Shown: positions 8,845 through 17,147 of the stretch, piece after piece
Layout of the letters: each line of letters starts with the position of its first letter
Position numbering within the stretch: position 1 is the first letter of the stretch
Assembly: GCA_035493895.1 (NCBI GenBank)
Contig: DATJHM010000106.1
Location: forward strand, 1-64,000
Origin: DATJHM01 sp035493895
Lineage (GTDB): Bacteria > Chloroflexota > Ktedonobacteria > Ktedonobacterales > Ktedonobacteraceae
DNA length: 64,000 nucleotides
Direction of reading: 5' to 3'
Position numbers and translations under genes: made by a program
Notes under the pieces: model-generated
What the model was told of the DNA's origin: nothing
Databases searched by the model: none
Seen by the model: the letters and a program-made list of their open reading frames with translations, nothing else

Positions 8845-9566
8845 CTTGCGGCTCCTATCGTGCTTACATCGGGCAATGAACGTGCTGTATAGCGCCCACT
8901 GGGGTAGCGTCCTGAAATGAGTGAGAGGAAGCCAGGCACGCTCTCTTCTGGTAGTGGCCTATCGCTAATATCCTCGCCAGGAAATGCCTCCTGGTGCATC
9001 TGCGTACGCATATCACCTGGATCGACCCAATAGATGCGGCGCGACACATTTTCGGCAGCCAGAATACGTGAAAGCTGCTCCAACGCCGCCTTACTGGAAC
9101 CATAGCCGCCCCAACCAGCATAGGGCTCAAGCGCGGCATCACTGGTTACATTAATAATACAGGCTTCGGCACCCAATTGAGGCCAGAGATCCTGGATCAG
9201 AGCGAGCGGAGCAAGAACATTCGTGCGGTACACCTGCTCAAGCACCGTCAGAGGATACGCAAGTAATGCGGGTTGTGGGCTGGGACCAAGTATGCTTGCA
9301 TTATTCACAAGAGCATCCAATGGTCCAATTTGTTTCGCGGCTTCCACCAGAGCCATGCGGTGATTTGCATCGGCCACATCACCTGCAAGCGAGATCACCT
9401 GAGTCCACTGCAACAATTCTGCGTGCGCCATCTCCAGAGCCGTGGCATCTCGCGCATCAATCACCAATTTCCAGCCTCGTTGTGCCAGTTGCCGTGCAAG
9501 TGCGAGACCAAGCCCACGAGACGCGCCCGTTATCAGAGCAGTATGTATATATGAAGAGGAACTCAT
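8841..9566 (-). CDS. Short-chain dehydrogenase/reductase (SDR)
   Basis: A 241-residue classical SDR with TGASRGLG dinucleotide motif, NNAS, and the catalytic Tyr-x3-Lys as YGSSK, ahead of a WVDPGDMRTQMHQEAFPG loop. It should perform an NAD(P)-linked oxidation or reduction of an unknown alcohol or carbonyl. ATG 9566 follows AAAGGAC by 7 bases and is preferred to the longer frame starting at 9593. Its stop overlaps the start of the queA-like gene, forming a two-gene operon. Confidence 0.85.
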   Translation of the reverse strand: MSSSSYIHTALITGASRGLGLALARQLAQRGWKLVIDARDATALEMAHAELLQWTQVISLAGDVADANHRMALVEAAKQIGPLDALVNNASILGPSPQPALLAYPLTVLEQVYRTNVLAPLALIQDLWPQLGAEACIINVTSDAALEPYAGWGGYGSSKAALEQLSRILAAENVSRRIYWVDPGDMRTQMHQEAFPGEDISDRPLPEESVPGFLSLISGRYPSGRYTARSLPDVSTIGAAR

Positions 9567-9778
9567 AATCGTATGTCCTTTCCAGAAAAGCAAGCAGAAC
9601 CTGCAACAATGTATTGCATGTTGCTACTGTACCAGAGGAAAGGACGCTACGACATTGCTCAAGAGAACAGTATATAGGCTGTACAAAAGGGCAAACAGAG
9701 CCATCACTACAAGATAATTACAAAACATGAGGCAGCAAAAAAAGATAACCATTGAAGGGATAAAAAGCAACTGGCAGC

Positions 9779-9988
9779 TCAGACATCAACATCGTTGCCC
9801 AGGCGTGCGTAGATCACCAGCTGATCCTGAAGAGAAATCTTTACCCAACTTTCATCAACAGCAGGGTAATCAGCATGCAGCGACTTCCACCCATCCCACT
9901 CGGAGACCAGAGGTGAAAGTGTCTCACAGTCTTTCTCCTTCGTAGGGACATAGATGAAGAAATCCTGGCTGCATATATCTATGGTCAT
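9779..9988 (-). CDS. Small hypothetical protein (69 residues)
   Basis: The ORF starts with ATG at 9988 and has AAAGGGA about 7 bases upstream. The product is MTIDICSQDFFIYVP followed by an acidic, Trp-containing segment (EWDGWKSLHADY, ESWVKISL). No family is recognised and no membrane segment is visible. It stands alone between gaps of about 210 and 250 bases. The real-gene call rests on the ribosome-binding site and plausible composition. Confidence 0.5.
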   Translation of the reverse strand: MTIDICSQDFFIYVPTKEKDCETLSPLVSEWDGWKSLHADYPAVDESWVKISLQDQLVIYARLGNDVDV

Positions 9989-10235
9989 CGCCCGGTCCCT
10001 TTCTTAGGAAATGTATGGGAAATTGTATCGTTTCTCGTTAGCCTCTATACGAAAGATAAGCGCACTAACTACAACACCGGCTAGAGAACGTACGTTACAA
10101 CTATTCTTCTCCTAAAGGAGTATACGTATTTGAATAGCAGCAAGTTCCACGCCATACTATCTCAAAAGATAGACGTAGAACCTGCGCTATTTTGGAGTGC
10201 TTGTTTGATAGTTGTAAAGAAAGGGACCGCAGACT

Positions 10236-10868
10236 TTATTCTGCGTCCTGCCAGGGGAGAGCCTGCCAGCGGTTCTGCAAAGCGAAACCAAATTTCTTCT
10301 CCAGCACCGTACCCTGAAAGCCCGGCGGCACCTCCGCAAAATGTTCAGCAAGGTTGCGAGGAAAGATGGCAAAGTCAAAGGCCCAGGGATCTGCCCCGGC
10401 ATTTTCAGCGAGCGCGCGCCAGGCATGATTCTCCTGATACTCATCGGTCAGATAGACGCCAATTTCAGGGAACTCATCAGCCATGGCACGCATAATCGAC
10501 CAGACCTGCATACCGAAACCAGGTACATACACCGTAGAATGATCTTGATGGACACTACTCGTCTCAAAAAGGAGATTAAAGCCCAACCAGGCAGGAGGAT
10601 CTTCGATGCTTGGTACCGCAGGAGTATCATAGAGAGTGACGGTTATACCATCGCAGCTCAAAGTGGGGGTGACAGCAAAAGGAAGCGCATAAATATCGCC
10701 GAAATTATCTTCATCCGAAGCAGGCCACTGTAATGCTGTCAACCAGGAAAAGACCTCTTGATCTCTACAACCAAGACGCTCCAGAAGAGTGCGATAGCGT
10801 TGAATCACCACCTGAAAGGTATCAGGATCGCAGGTGGCATAGGTCTGGAGCAGAACAAAGTCAGGCAT
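10236..10868 (-). CDS. Hypothetical acidic protein (210 residues)
   Basis: No family recognised. The protein is acidic and aromatic-rich: PDFVLLQTYATCDPDTFQ, a central DTPAVPSIEDPPAWLGF and DEYQENHAWRALAENAGADP near the end. No signal peptide or membrane helix is visible. The frame opens with ATG-ATG-ATA-ATG; the fourth codon (10868) lies 8 bases after AAAGGA and is the likely start. It may be co-transcribed with guaA and the NUDIX gene, 43 bases downstream of the latter. Confidence 0.75.
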   Translation of the reverse strand: MPDFVLLQTYATCDPDTFQVVIQRYRTLLERLGCRDQEVFSWLTALQWPASDEDNFGDIYALPFAVTPTLSCDGITVTLYDTPAVPSIEDPPAWLGFNLLFETSSVHQDHSTVYVPGFGMQVWSIMRAMADEFPEIGVYLTDEYQENHAWRALAENAGADPWAFDFAIFPRNLAEHFAEVPPGFQGTVLEKKFGFALQNRWQALPWQDAE

Positions 10869-10911
10869 TATCATCATCCTTTCGCAGGAAAAATTTGGCA
10901 GATCTATCTTT

Positions 10912-11727
10912 TCAGGAGTTCACTAACAATTGTGACAACAGGTCGGCAAACCACGCCTCACCGAAGAGAAGAGCGCCATACATAAGCATATTCGGCTCAC
11001 CGGTCGCGGAAATATTGCCATGATGATGCAGGATAAAATCCCGCAGACTCTCAGCTGTCACTTGAAGTGAATGCAATTGTTTAATCTCATCCTCTTCGGG
11101 CGTGCGCTCCTGCTGCACAACAGCCAGGGGGATGTTCAGGCGCGTCAGGAAACAAAGTTCAGCGTGAGGCGTAGCAAGATCGTAAACGGCCCCAAGACAG
11201 TGCTGGGCGAGGATATCAGCAGATTGTATGCCGGTCTCCTCGCGGATCTCACGGCGCATCGCCGCAAAAGGATCGGGCGACGTCCCCATATCGAGTTCGC
11301 GCTCAAAAAATCCCCCGATGACATGATAGCGCCCGACATAGACATCAACTCCCTGGCGGAGATCCAGCAGAATATACTGATCACTGGTTTCGACCACTGA
11401 GCAGACAGAGAGAGGATTGCCCAGTACAGAGCGCGAGCGATTTTGCGCAAACTCCGGCACGCGCGTCGTCACATATTCTTTGTAGCTGGTATCGCCCAGT
11501 ACAAGCGAGAGTTGAGCGGGCGACGAACTCAGCTCAACCAGACGAAAAAGTGGGGCATCGAAGAGTCGCGTCTGATTGAGTCGAGCCTGAACAAGCTTCT
11601 GCTCCCAGAGTGTATCCATCCATTGCTGTATCTCAGGAGTTTGCGGCATACGCAGCGAGGGCTGATAGGCAATCGCGAGCTGCTCGGGGCGATAATAGCC
11701 CCGAGCAAGAATCTCGAATTCGAGCAT
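10912..11727 (-). CDS. NUDIX hydrolase with N-terminal extension
   Basis: A 271-residue protein. The NUDIX box reads GGFFERELDMGTSPD followed by REIREETGI, with the metal-binding Glu cluster intact and a slightly long spacer. An N-terminal region of about 110 residues precedes it. NUDIX enzymes hydrolyse nucleoside diphosphates linked to another moiety; the substrate here cannot be read from sequence. ATG 11727 follows AAGG by 5 bases and lies 7 bases after the guaA stop, so the two are operonic, which suggests a nucleotide-pool role. Confidence 0.85.
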   Translation of the reverse strand: MLEFEILARGYYRPEQLAIAYQPSLRMPQTPEIQQWMDTLWEQKLVQARLNQTRLFDAPLFRLVELSSSPAQLSLVLGDTSYKEYVTTRVPEFAQNRSRSVLGNPLSVCSVVETSDQYILLDLRQGVDVYVGRYHVIGGFFERELDMGTSPDPFAAMRREIREETGIQSADILAQHCLGAVYDLATPHAELCFLTRLNIPLAVVQQERTPEEDEIKQLHSLQVTAESLRDFILHHHGNISATGEPNMLMYGALLFGEAWFADLLSQLLVNS

Positions 11728-11734
11728 AGCAACC

Positions 11735-13384
11735 TTATTCCCATTCAATCGTGGCGGGTGGCTTCGAGGTAATATCGTACACGACACGATTCACCTCGCG
11801 GATCTCATTCACCAGACGATTCGCAATGCGCGAGAGTAAATCAGGGGAGAGGCGAGCCCAATCAGCAGTCATAAAATCCCCAGTCGTCACAGCACGTACC
11901 GCAACCACATTTGCATACGTCCGGTAATCGCCCATCACGCCCACGCTCTGAATCGGAGTCAGCACAGCAAAAGCCTGACCAAGCTCACGATAGATGCCAG
12001 CACGGCGAATCTCATCAATCACAATTTTATCGGCCGCCCGCAGAATTTCAAGGCGCTGCTCATCAACCGCCCCAAGCACACGAATTGCGAGACCCGGCCC
12101 CGGGAAAGGATGACGCCAGACCCATTCTTCGGGCAGTCCTAAAGCCAGGCCAATCTCACGCACCTCATCCTTAAAGAGCGTGCGTAAAGGCTCAACCAGT
12201 TTCAGCACCATCTCCTCAGGCAGACCACCGACATTGTGATGCGTTTTAATACGGGACGCCGTCGTAGCAGTATCATGGCTGGTGCTCTCAATCACATCGG
12301 GATAGAGCGTCCCCTGCGCCAGGAATGAGATCTCGCCCTTCTCCTCTGCCAGATGCAGCGCCTGCTCTTCAAAGACCCGAATAAATTCCGCGCCAATAAT
12401 CTTGCGCTTCTGTTCGGGATCAACAATACCAGCCAGGCGTTCCAGGAAACGAGCGCGCGCATCCACTACCACCAGCGGAATGTGGAGATGGCCGCTAAAG
12501 GTCTCCACCACCTGCTCTCGCTCACCCGCACGTAACAGACCAGTATCCACAAATACGCACGTCAACTGATCGCCGATGGCATGATGGATCAAGAGAGCCG
12601 CCACCGCAGAGTCAACCCCACCGGAGAGGCCGCAGATCACCCGCCCTGTGCCAACACGATCCCGAACCTGAGCAACCGCCTCCTCAATCACCGAACCCGA
12701 AGTCCAATCCGGTTCACATTCACAGATACGAAATAGAAAATTACGAATAATATCTTTTCCCTGAGGAGTATGTGTCACCTCGGGATGAAATTGCAGGCCG
12801 ACAAACCCTTGCGGATTAGCAATCGCCGCCACCGGATTGCTCTCAGTCGTAGCCAGCACCTGAAAGCCGGGAGGAAGCTGATCGACGCTATCACCATGGC
12901 TCATCCAGACAGGTAAGCGTAGAGGAACACCGGGCGCAGTTTTTTCCAGTTCGTCAGTTTGCGCTGGCGAGACATGAATATCCTCAAAAATACGCGAGAC
13001 CCGCACATCATCAGGCGTCCCTCTGCGGACCTCGACGGTTGCAGGACCATACTCGCGCTGACCATGAGCAAGGGCAACATGACCGCCGAGTTGATTTGCC
13101 AGCAGGTGCATCCCATAACAGATGCCCAGCACAGGCAAGCCGCTATTCAGAATGGCGGGATCACAGGCGGGTGCACCATCATCATAAACGCTCGAGGGGC
13201 CACCCGAAAGAACAAAACCCTTAATATCGAGGTGAGTATTTTGTCGAAGCTGCGCCAGGGTTGTACGCGCAGGCACCAGTTCACTATAAACATGACACTC
13301 GCGAATGCGGCGAGTGATCAAGCGGCTGTATTGTGAGCCAAAATCAAGCACAATGATCGCCTGTCGGCGCTCCAAAGGATGCAT
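11735..13384 (-). CDS. guaA: GMP synthase (glutamine-hydrolysing)
   Basis: A 549-residue enzyme that amidates XMP to GMP using glutamine and ATP. The N-terminal class I amidotransferase has GICYGMH with nucleophile C89 and FHPEVTHT. The ATP-pyrophosphatase domain has the P-loop SGGVDS, and the C-terminal dimerisation domain ends in KPPATIEWE as in all GuaA proteins. ATG 13384 lies 5 bases after GGAAAGGG; the longer GTG frame would sit inside that site. First gene of a guaA-NUDIX operon with its own promoter. Confidence 0.97.
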   Translation of the reverse strand: MHPLERRQAIIVLDFGSQYSRLITRRIRECHVYSELVPARTTLAQLRQNTHLDIKGFVLSGGPSSVYDDGAPACDPAILNSGLPVLGICYGMHLLANQLGGHVALAHGQREYGPATVEVRRGTPDDVRVSRIFEDIHVSPAQTDELEKTAPGVPLRLPVWMSHGDSVDQLPPGFQVLATTESNPVAAIANPQGFVGLQFHPEVTHTPQGKDIIRNFLFRICECEPDWTSGSVIEEAVAQVRDRVGTGRVICGLSGGVDSAVAALLIHHAIGDQLTCVFVDTGLLRAGEREQVVETFSGHLHIPLVVVDARARFLERLAGIVDPEQKRKIIGAEFIRVFEEQALHLAEEKGEISFLAQGTLYPDVIESTSHDTATTASRIKTHHNVGGLPEEMVLKLVEPLRTLFKDEVREIGLALGLPEEWVWRHPFPGPGLAIRVLGAVDEQRLEILRAADKIVIDEIRRAGIYRELGQAFAVLTPIQSVGVMGDYRTYANVVAVRAVTTGDFMTADWARLSPDLLSRIANRLVNEIREVNRVVYDITSKPPATIEWE

Positions 13385-13492
13385 ATGTTCCCTTTCCACC
13401 CGGGTTAGCCAGAGAGAAGGCTGAGCCCATTACACTGTACCTATTTATCCGTACAGGAAGAAAAATAACGAAAATCGAGATAATTACAGGTT

Positions 13493-13523
13493 ATTATATC
13501 GCAGGGAACGTATATTTGTGCAA
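13493..13523 (-). promoter_or_regulatory. Probable guaA promoter
   Basis: Minus-strand -35 TTGCAC (13518-13523) and perfect -10 TATAAT (13493-13498) with a 19-base spacer, about 110 bases before the guaA ATG. The spacer is long, so strength is uncertain. Confidence 0.5.
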
Positions 13524-13550
13524 AGCGCTTGTGGAGGACTGCCGGAGCGA

Positions 13551-13581
13551 TTCTCGGACAGGGTTTCTCCCCGTCCGAGAA
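13551..13581. terminator. Hairpin downstream of the cupin gene
   Basis: TTCTCGGAC (13551-13559) pairs with GTCCGAGAA (13573-13581), and inner GGG/CCC extends the stem. It lies 16 bases past the cupin stop on the minus strand but lacks a T-run, so termination is plausible, not certain. Confidence 0.4.
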
Positions 13582-13596
13582 CTGACCTTGAACATA

Positions 13597-13929
13597 TCAT
13601 CTATAGCGAGAAGCTTCCAGGCAAATTACGCCTTGTGAGCCAACAAAAGCGGTATGGCGTACATTGGGCGGCAAATACATACAATCGCCAGGAGCAAGAT
13701 CGATATACTCAACCATTTCAGGGAGATCTGGAAGGACAAAACGGATAGAGCCATGAACGCAATAAAGTACCTTCTCGTAGCTATGGCTATGCACCGCATA
13801 GCGATCTCCCGGGCCATTCGACCAGGAGTAGGAAACAAGCCCCTCAGACGCCATACGACGGCGTAGCTCTTGCTCTTGCGGAGGAGTGGGCTCTTGCCAA
13901 CGAACAATTTCTAATTTATGAACCTGCAC
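13597..13929 (-). CDS. Cupin-domain protein
   Basis: A single 110-residue cupin beta-barrel. Motif 1 is HSHSYEKVLYCVHGSIRF, giving two His and one Glu metal ligands. Motif 2 is PGDCMYLPPNVRHTA, giving the last His. Such proteins are dioxygenases, isomerases or ligand sensors, and nothing visible selects among these. The start is GTG 13929, 7 bases after GGAGG, a strong site. Single-gene unit upstream of guaA on the same strand. Confidence 0.85.
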   Translation of the reverse strand: MQVHKLEIVRWQEPTPPQEQELRRRMASEGLVSYSWSNGPGDRYAVHSHSYEKVLYCVHGSIRFVLPDLPEMVEYIDLAPGDCMYLPPNVRHTAFVGSQGVICLEASRYR

Positions 13930-14288
13930 AATTACACCTCCTTCAATCTATTTGAAAGTATATGAAGATACAAGCAGTATTTCCTGTCAGATGGCTACTC
14001 CGATTATACCGAATAACGAGGAGAGGAACAGTGGATCAGGGAAAGGTTTCCATGCCAGGTACACCACCCGCCATCCCACCACGAAATGCGAAAGTCATGC
14101 GTGTCGCAATCAGGCCAGGAAAGATGATTTCAGTATAGTTTATGCATGTAAAAATACTGTGAAGCAGAGTCAAACAAATTGTTAAAAAAATAGACAAGTT
14201 GACTATTGTAGTTGCTTGTTAAAAGCGGTACAATAAATTTCTAACCTCGTAGATGTCGGATGCTCTGGAAGGAGGAAAAGATCTACTT
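13930..14288. other. Divergent intergenic region
   Basis: A 359-base gap between the cupin gene (leftward) and the zinc-ribbon gene (rightward). It holds the ribosome-binding site of the cupin gene and the promoter of the zinc-ribbon gene at 14206-14234. Nothing else is recognised. Confidence 0.4.
14206..14234 (+). promoter_or_regulatory. Promoter of the zinc-ribbon coiled-coil gene
   Basis: TTGTAG (14206-14211) and TACAAT (14229-14234) are separated by 17 bases, 55 bases before the ATG at 14289. Confidence 0.5.
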
Positions 14289-14999
14289 ATGAGCACGACA
14301 CAAGTAGCTGCGCAGCTTTTCGAGCTGCAAAGGCTCGATCTTGAACAAGACCACCTACGCATAGAACAGCAAACGCTCACCACCTCGCTCAAAGGAACAC
14401 GAACCCTTCAGAAATTGCGTGCTGAATGCATTACGCTCCAACAGCAATTGCAGGCCAGCCAACAGGCACATGCAGAAGCTGAATGGGCATTAGTAGATAC
14501 CAACAATCGTCTGAGAACGCAAGAGCAACGTTTGAGCGAGAAAAAAGCGAGTGAGCAGGAACAGCAAGGACTTCAAGCAGAGATCAAACGACTGAAGGCT
14601 CAGCAGAGTCGTCAGGAAGAGACAGTACTCCAGGCTCACGATGCAGAAGACTTTTTGCGTGAAATTGTTGAACGAAAACAAAGTAATCTAGAGCAGGCAG
14701 AAAAAATCTGGCAACAAGAAAACGCCATCCACATCGAGAGATACCATCAAATCGAAGCTCGTCTCAGTGAACTTCAGGAACAGCGCATGCTTTTAGCAGG
14801 CACCCTGAATGAAGAATATGTACAGCGCTACAACAGTATGCGCAAATCCAAACAGGGGCGTGCCGTCTCCAAGGTGGAACAGAACTCCTGCCAATGGTGT
14901 CTGGCCATTCTTACCCATAGTGAGTTACAGAAAGTGCTTGCCAGCCCTGTCTTGCAGACCTGTACCAATTGCGGACGCATCCTCTACTACGATAGCTAG
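14289..14999 (+). CDS. Coiled-coil protein with C4-type zinc ribbon
   Basis: A 236-residue protein: a long Gln/Glu/Leu-rich antiparallel coiled coil (about residues 5-185) followed by a zinc ribbon with Cys pairs CQWC and CTNC. This is the layout of the widespread C4 zinc-ribbon family (DUF164 type), whose role is unsettled but is often linked to nucleic-acid or protein-complex binding. ATG 14289 is 13 bases from GGAGG, longer than ideal; an ATG at 14253 lacks any such site. Confidence 0.85.
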   Translation: MSTTQVAAQLFELQRLDLEQDHLRIEQQTLTTSLKGTRTLQKLRAECITLQQQLQASQQAHAEAEWALVDTNNRLRTQEQRLSEKKASEQEQQGLQAEIKRLKAQQSRQEETVLQAHDAEDFLREIVERKQSNLEQAEKIWQQENAIHIERYHQIEARLSELQEQRMLLAGTLNEEYVQRYNSMRKSKQGRAVSKVEQNSCQWCLAILTHSELQKVLASPVLQTCTNCGRILYYDS

Positions 15000-15131
15000 A
15001 TAGTCACTTCACCCCTATCCAGGATAAGGAGATCCGTATTCTTGCACGATGCTGTAAATCACGTCAACGCCGACGTAACCAGGCAAAATATGATCCCTCA
15101 TGAATATCTCCCAGATGAATGCTACTCGACA

Positions 15132-15161
15132 TTGACAAAGCCTTACAGGTTCTTGTATCCT
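15132..15161 (+). promoter_or_regulatory. Canonical promoter of the 48-residue gene
   Basis: Perfect -35 TTGACA (15132-15137), 18-base spacer, then TATCCT (15156-15161), 65 bases upstream of the ATG at 15226. Confidence 0.65.
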
Positions 15162-15225
15162 ATTAGCAAAAGCAAAACAAGATTTTTTTTAAATTCTGGC
15201 TCGGCCAGTAAAGGAGGTGCAGTTT

Positions 15226-15372
15226 ATGGGAAAGCACATACAAACAACATCTGTGCTTGTATGCACCTTGTCTACCCAGCACGAGGGTATCGTCCTGCAA
15301 ATGCCACGCAGCCAGATTAGCTTCGCCCAGCCACCTATCTCAATGCAGAAGGCCCGGCAAAAGCTCTTCTAA
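15226..15372 (+). CDS. Small hypothetical protein (48 residues)
   Basis: ATG 15226 follows AAGGAGG by 7 bases, an optimal ribosome-binding site, and a canonical promoter lies 65 bases upstream. The product begins MGKHIQTTSVLVCTLST, continues with HEGIVLQMPRSQISF and ends QKARQKLF. It is basic, soluble-looking, has one Cys, and belongs to no family I recognise. It ends 116 bases before rsgA, so rsgA may be transcribed from the same promoter. Confidence 0.6.
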   Translation: MGKHIQTTSVLVCTLSTQHEGIVLQMPRSQISFAQPPISMQKARQKLF

Positions 15373-15488
15373 CTGGCCAGATCGCACGCAGCGCCGCCAC
15401 TCCCTCCACCAGCACGGTAGACACACAACAAATTCGTCTTATCCGTGTTTTTTTACTCCTTTTTCATTCTCTTGGAGGGATACAACCT

Positions 15489-16532
15489 TTGACTAACGAA
15501 CCGGAAATCCTGACCGGCATTGTCTTACATGGCGCACACGGCATCTATGATGTACATACCGAGTCAGGTATTGTGCGCTGTACACTAAGAGGTAAACTCA
15601 AAAAAGCCTTCGCCCAGGCTCAATCTGCCAGATCAATACAAAAAGCTCGCCCTCGCTTCGATAAACTCCTGGCAACCCCCAATGGGCGCCATGTCGAACG
15701 TATCGAAAAGCGGGATAGCAGCGAAAATCCGCTCCCCTCTCGCCTCTCAGTTGGAGATTACGTCAAATTTCGACGTCTGGACGAGGAGAGCGGGCTCATC
15801 GAGGAAATCCTGCCTCGCCAGAGCGAGCTGGCTCGCAAGGATGTTGGCTCTAACGCGCATAAATCTATACAGCAGACCATGCTGGCAAATCTCGATCAGG
15901 TTGTGATTGTCTTTGCATCCGCACAACCTGACCCACACTTCGGCTTACTTGACCGCTATCTGACCATCTGTACTTCAGCGGAATTACAGGCAATCATTGT
16001 CATTAACAAAGTCGATCTACCGCACGACAGCTCCGTTGAAGAGGCCAGCGAGTTGTACGCGCGGCTCGGCTATATCGTGCTCCGGGCCAGCACCTATACG
16101 CATCAGGGCATTGACGAGATACGTGAATTGCTCAAGAACCACATAACGCTTTTTACCGGTCCATCAGGCGTCGGCAAATCCTCGCTCGTCAACGCCATCG
16201 AGCCCGGCATGGCAATACGTACGGGGCTGATCAGCGATGTCACAGGCAAGGGTAAACATACAACCACCAGTTCACAGCTCTATCCGCTCTCCGGTGGCGG
16301 CTGGCTGGCAGATTCGGCTGGCATTCGCGCACTGACGGCCTGGAACATTCCACCTGAAGAGCTAGCGTTTTGTTTCGTCGAGTTCAGACCCTATCTGGGC
16401 GAATGTGAGTATGCCGATTGTGTCCATATCGATGAAGAAGGGTGTGCCATCACACAGGCAGTACAGGATAATGTGATTGATGAGCACCGTTATCGAAGTT
16501 ATGTACGCATCTATCAGGGAGAAGAACGCTAA
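15489..16532 (+). CDS. rsgA: Ribosome small-subunit-dependent GTPase
   Basis: A 347-residue circularly permuted GTPase that acts in late 30S subunit maturation. An N-terminal OB-fold (GIVLHGAHGIYDV) is followed by G4 NKVDL, then G1 GPSGVGKSS near residue 224, the switch region TTTSS and G3 DSAGI. A C-terminal zinc knuckle has Cys/His ligands in GECEYADCVHIDEEGC. The start is TTG 15489, 9 bases after GGAGGG. It lies downstream of the 48-residue gene. Confidence 0.95.
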   Translation: MTNEPEILTGIVLHGAHGIYDVHTESGIVRCTLRGKLKKAFAQAQSARSIQKARPRFDKLLATPNGRHVERIEKRDSSENPLPSRLSVGDYVKFRRLDEESGLIEEILPRQSELARKDVGSNAHKSIQQTMLANLDQVVIVFASAQPDPHFGLLDRYLTICTSAELQAIIVINKVDLPHDSSVEEASELYARLGYIVLRASTYTHQGIDEIRELLKNHITLFTGPSGVGKSSLVNAIEPGMAIRTGLISDVTGKGKHTTTSSQLYPLSGGGWLADSAGIRALTAWNIPPEELAFCFVEFRPYLGECEYADCVHIDEEGCAITQAVQDNVIDEHRYRSYVRIYQGEER

Positions 16533-16565
16533 CATTCTGCGGGAACTAAGAGGTATCAGGAGAAC

Positions 16566-16599
16566 AAAAAAGGTGGGTGTCAATTGTGGCACCCACCTT
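16566..16599 (-). terminator. Strong minus-strand terminator beside rsgA
   Basis: AAGGTGGGTG pairs perfectly with CACCCACCTT (10 bp), and on the minus strand it is followed by six T. It therefore ends a leftward transcript coming from 16.6-17.1 kb, not rsgA. On the plus strand no T-run follows. Confidence 0.75.
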
Positions 16600-16601
16600 A
16601 A

Positions 16602-16706
16602 TCACCAATCCAAGGGATTGCTCCTTTCAACAGAGCCGCCATGCAGGTAGGAGGAAGCAGGCATCGTACCAACCACAGGCATAGACCATACACCTTTTAC
16701 CTGCAC
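16602..16706 (-). CDS. Candidate 34-residue protein ahead of a terminator
   Basis: The ORF runs from a GTG at 16706 to TGA 16604-16602, just upstream of the minus-strand terminator. The product would be MQVKGVWSMPVVGTMPASSY ending RSNPLDW. The site ahead of the GTG (AGG plus 7 bases) is weak. The terminator shows that something is transcribed leftward here; whether it is this peptide or a noncoding RNA cannot be decided by eye. Confidence 0.3.
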   Translation of the reverse strand: MQVKGVWSMPVVGTMPASSYLHGGSVERSNPLDW

Positions 16707-17099
16707 AGGGCTACCTGTTATTCCCCACCACTATCATCATCCTGCATCGCTATAGCTCCCCTCAGGTGAACATCAGGTAGAACAAAGAGCCATTTGTACG
16801 CAATCTAAGCGTTGCTTCGAGAACGGCAACGTTCTCATGAAGTCAGCTAACATCTCTCACTACCTGGTGCAGGTCTATGACAGCAGTTTGTAAGATTGAT
16901 ACCTTTGCGATAGGATCAACTCCTCTCTACCGGGTAACTACCTTATCCCCATGTCACCATATCATCGTTGGCTTGGTTTTGTGGGAGTTCTCTTGTTTCT
17001 CCTCACAGTTCTACTATAAAGTAACTTCGTCACTAATAGATAACATTTTGACCCTTTTTTATCACGAGAGGATCACACACATTGAAAGCAACCAGGGAC
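16707..17099. other. Intergenic stretch, possible noncoding transcript on the minus strand
   Basis: This region has no convincing protein gene. A hairpin (GAGAACG/CGTTCTC, near 16820-16836) and the downstream minus-strand terminator suggest a structured leftward RNA. It does not show the conserved cores of tmRNA, RNase P RNA or SRP RNA. Confidence 0.3.
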
Positions 17100-17128
17100 A
17101 AAAAAACGTGCCTATTTTGTAGGCACGT
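17100..17128 (-). terminator. Terminator of the YhaN-like ATPase operon
   Basis: ACGTGCCTA (17106-17114) pairs with TAGGCACGT (17120-17128); on the minus strand a run of seven T follows. It lies 20 bases past the stop of the ATPase gene. Confidence 0.85.
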
Positions 17129-17147
17129 GAGTAGATAGAAAAACGAT

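Noticed and set aside
10130..10495. Rightward frame from a TTG with AAAGGAG upstream
   Set aside because: It runs mostly antisense through the 210-residue hypothetical gene, whose own start is better supported.
16640..16670. GGAGGAAGCAGG resembles the SRP RNA loop
   Set aside because: The surrounding stem and the GGAA tetraloop context of SRP RNA are missing.
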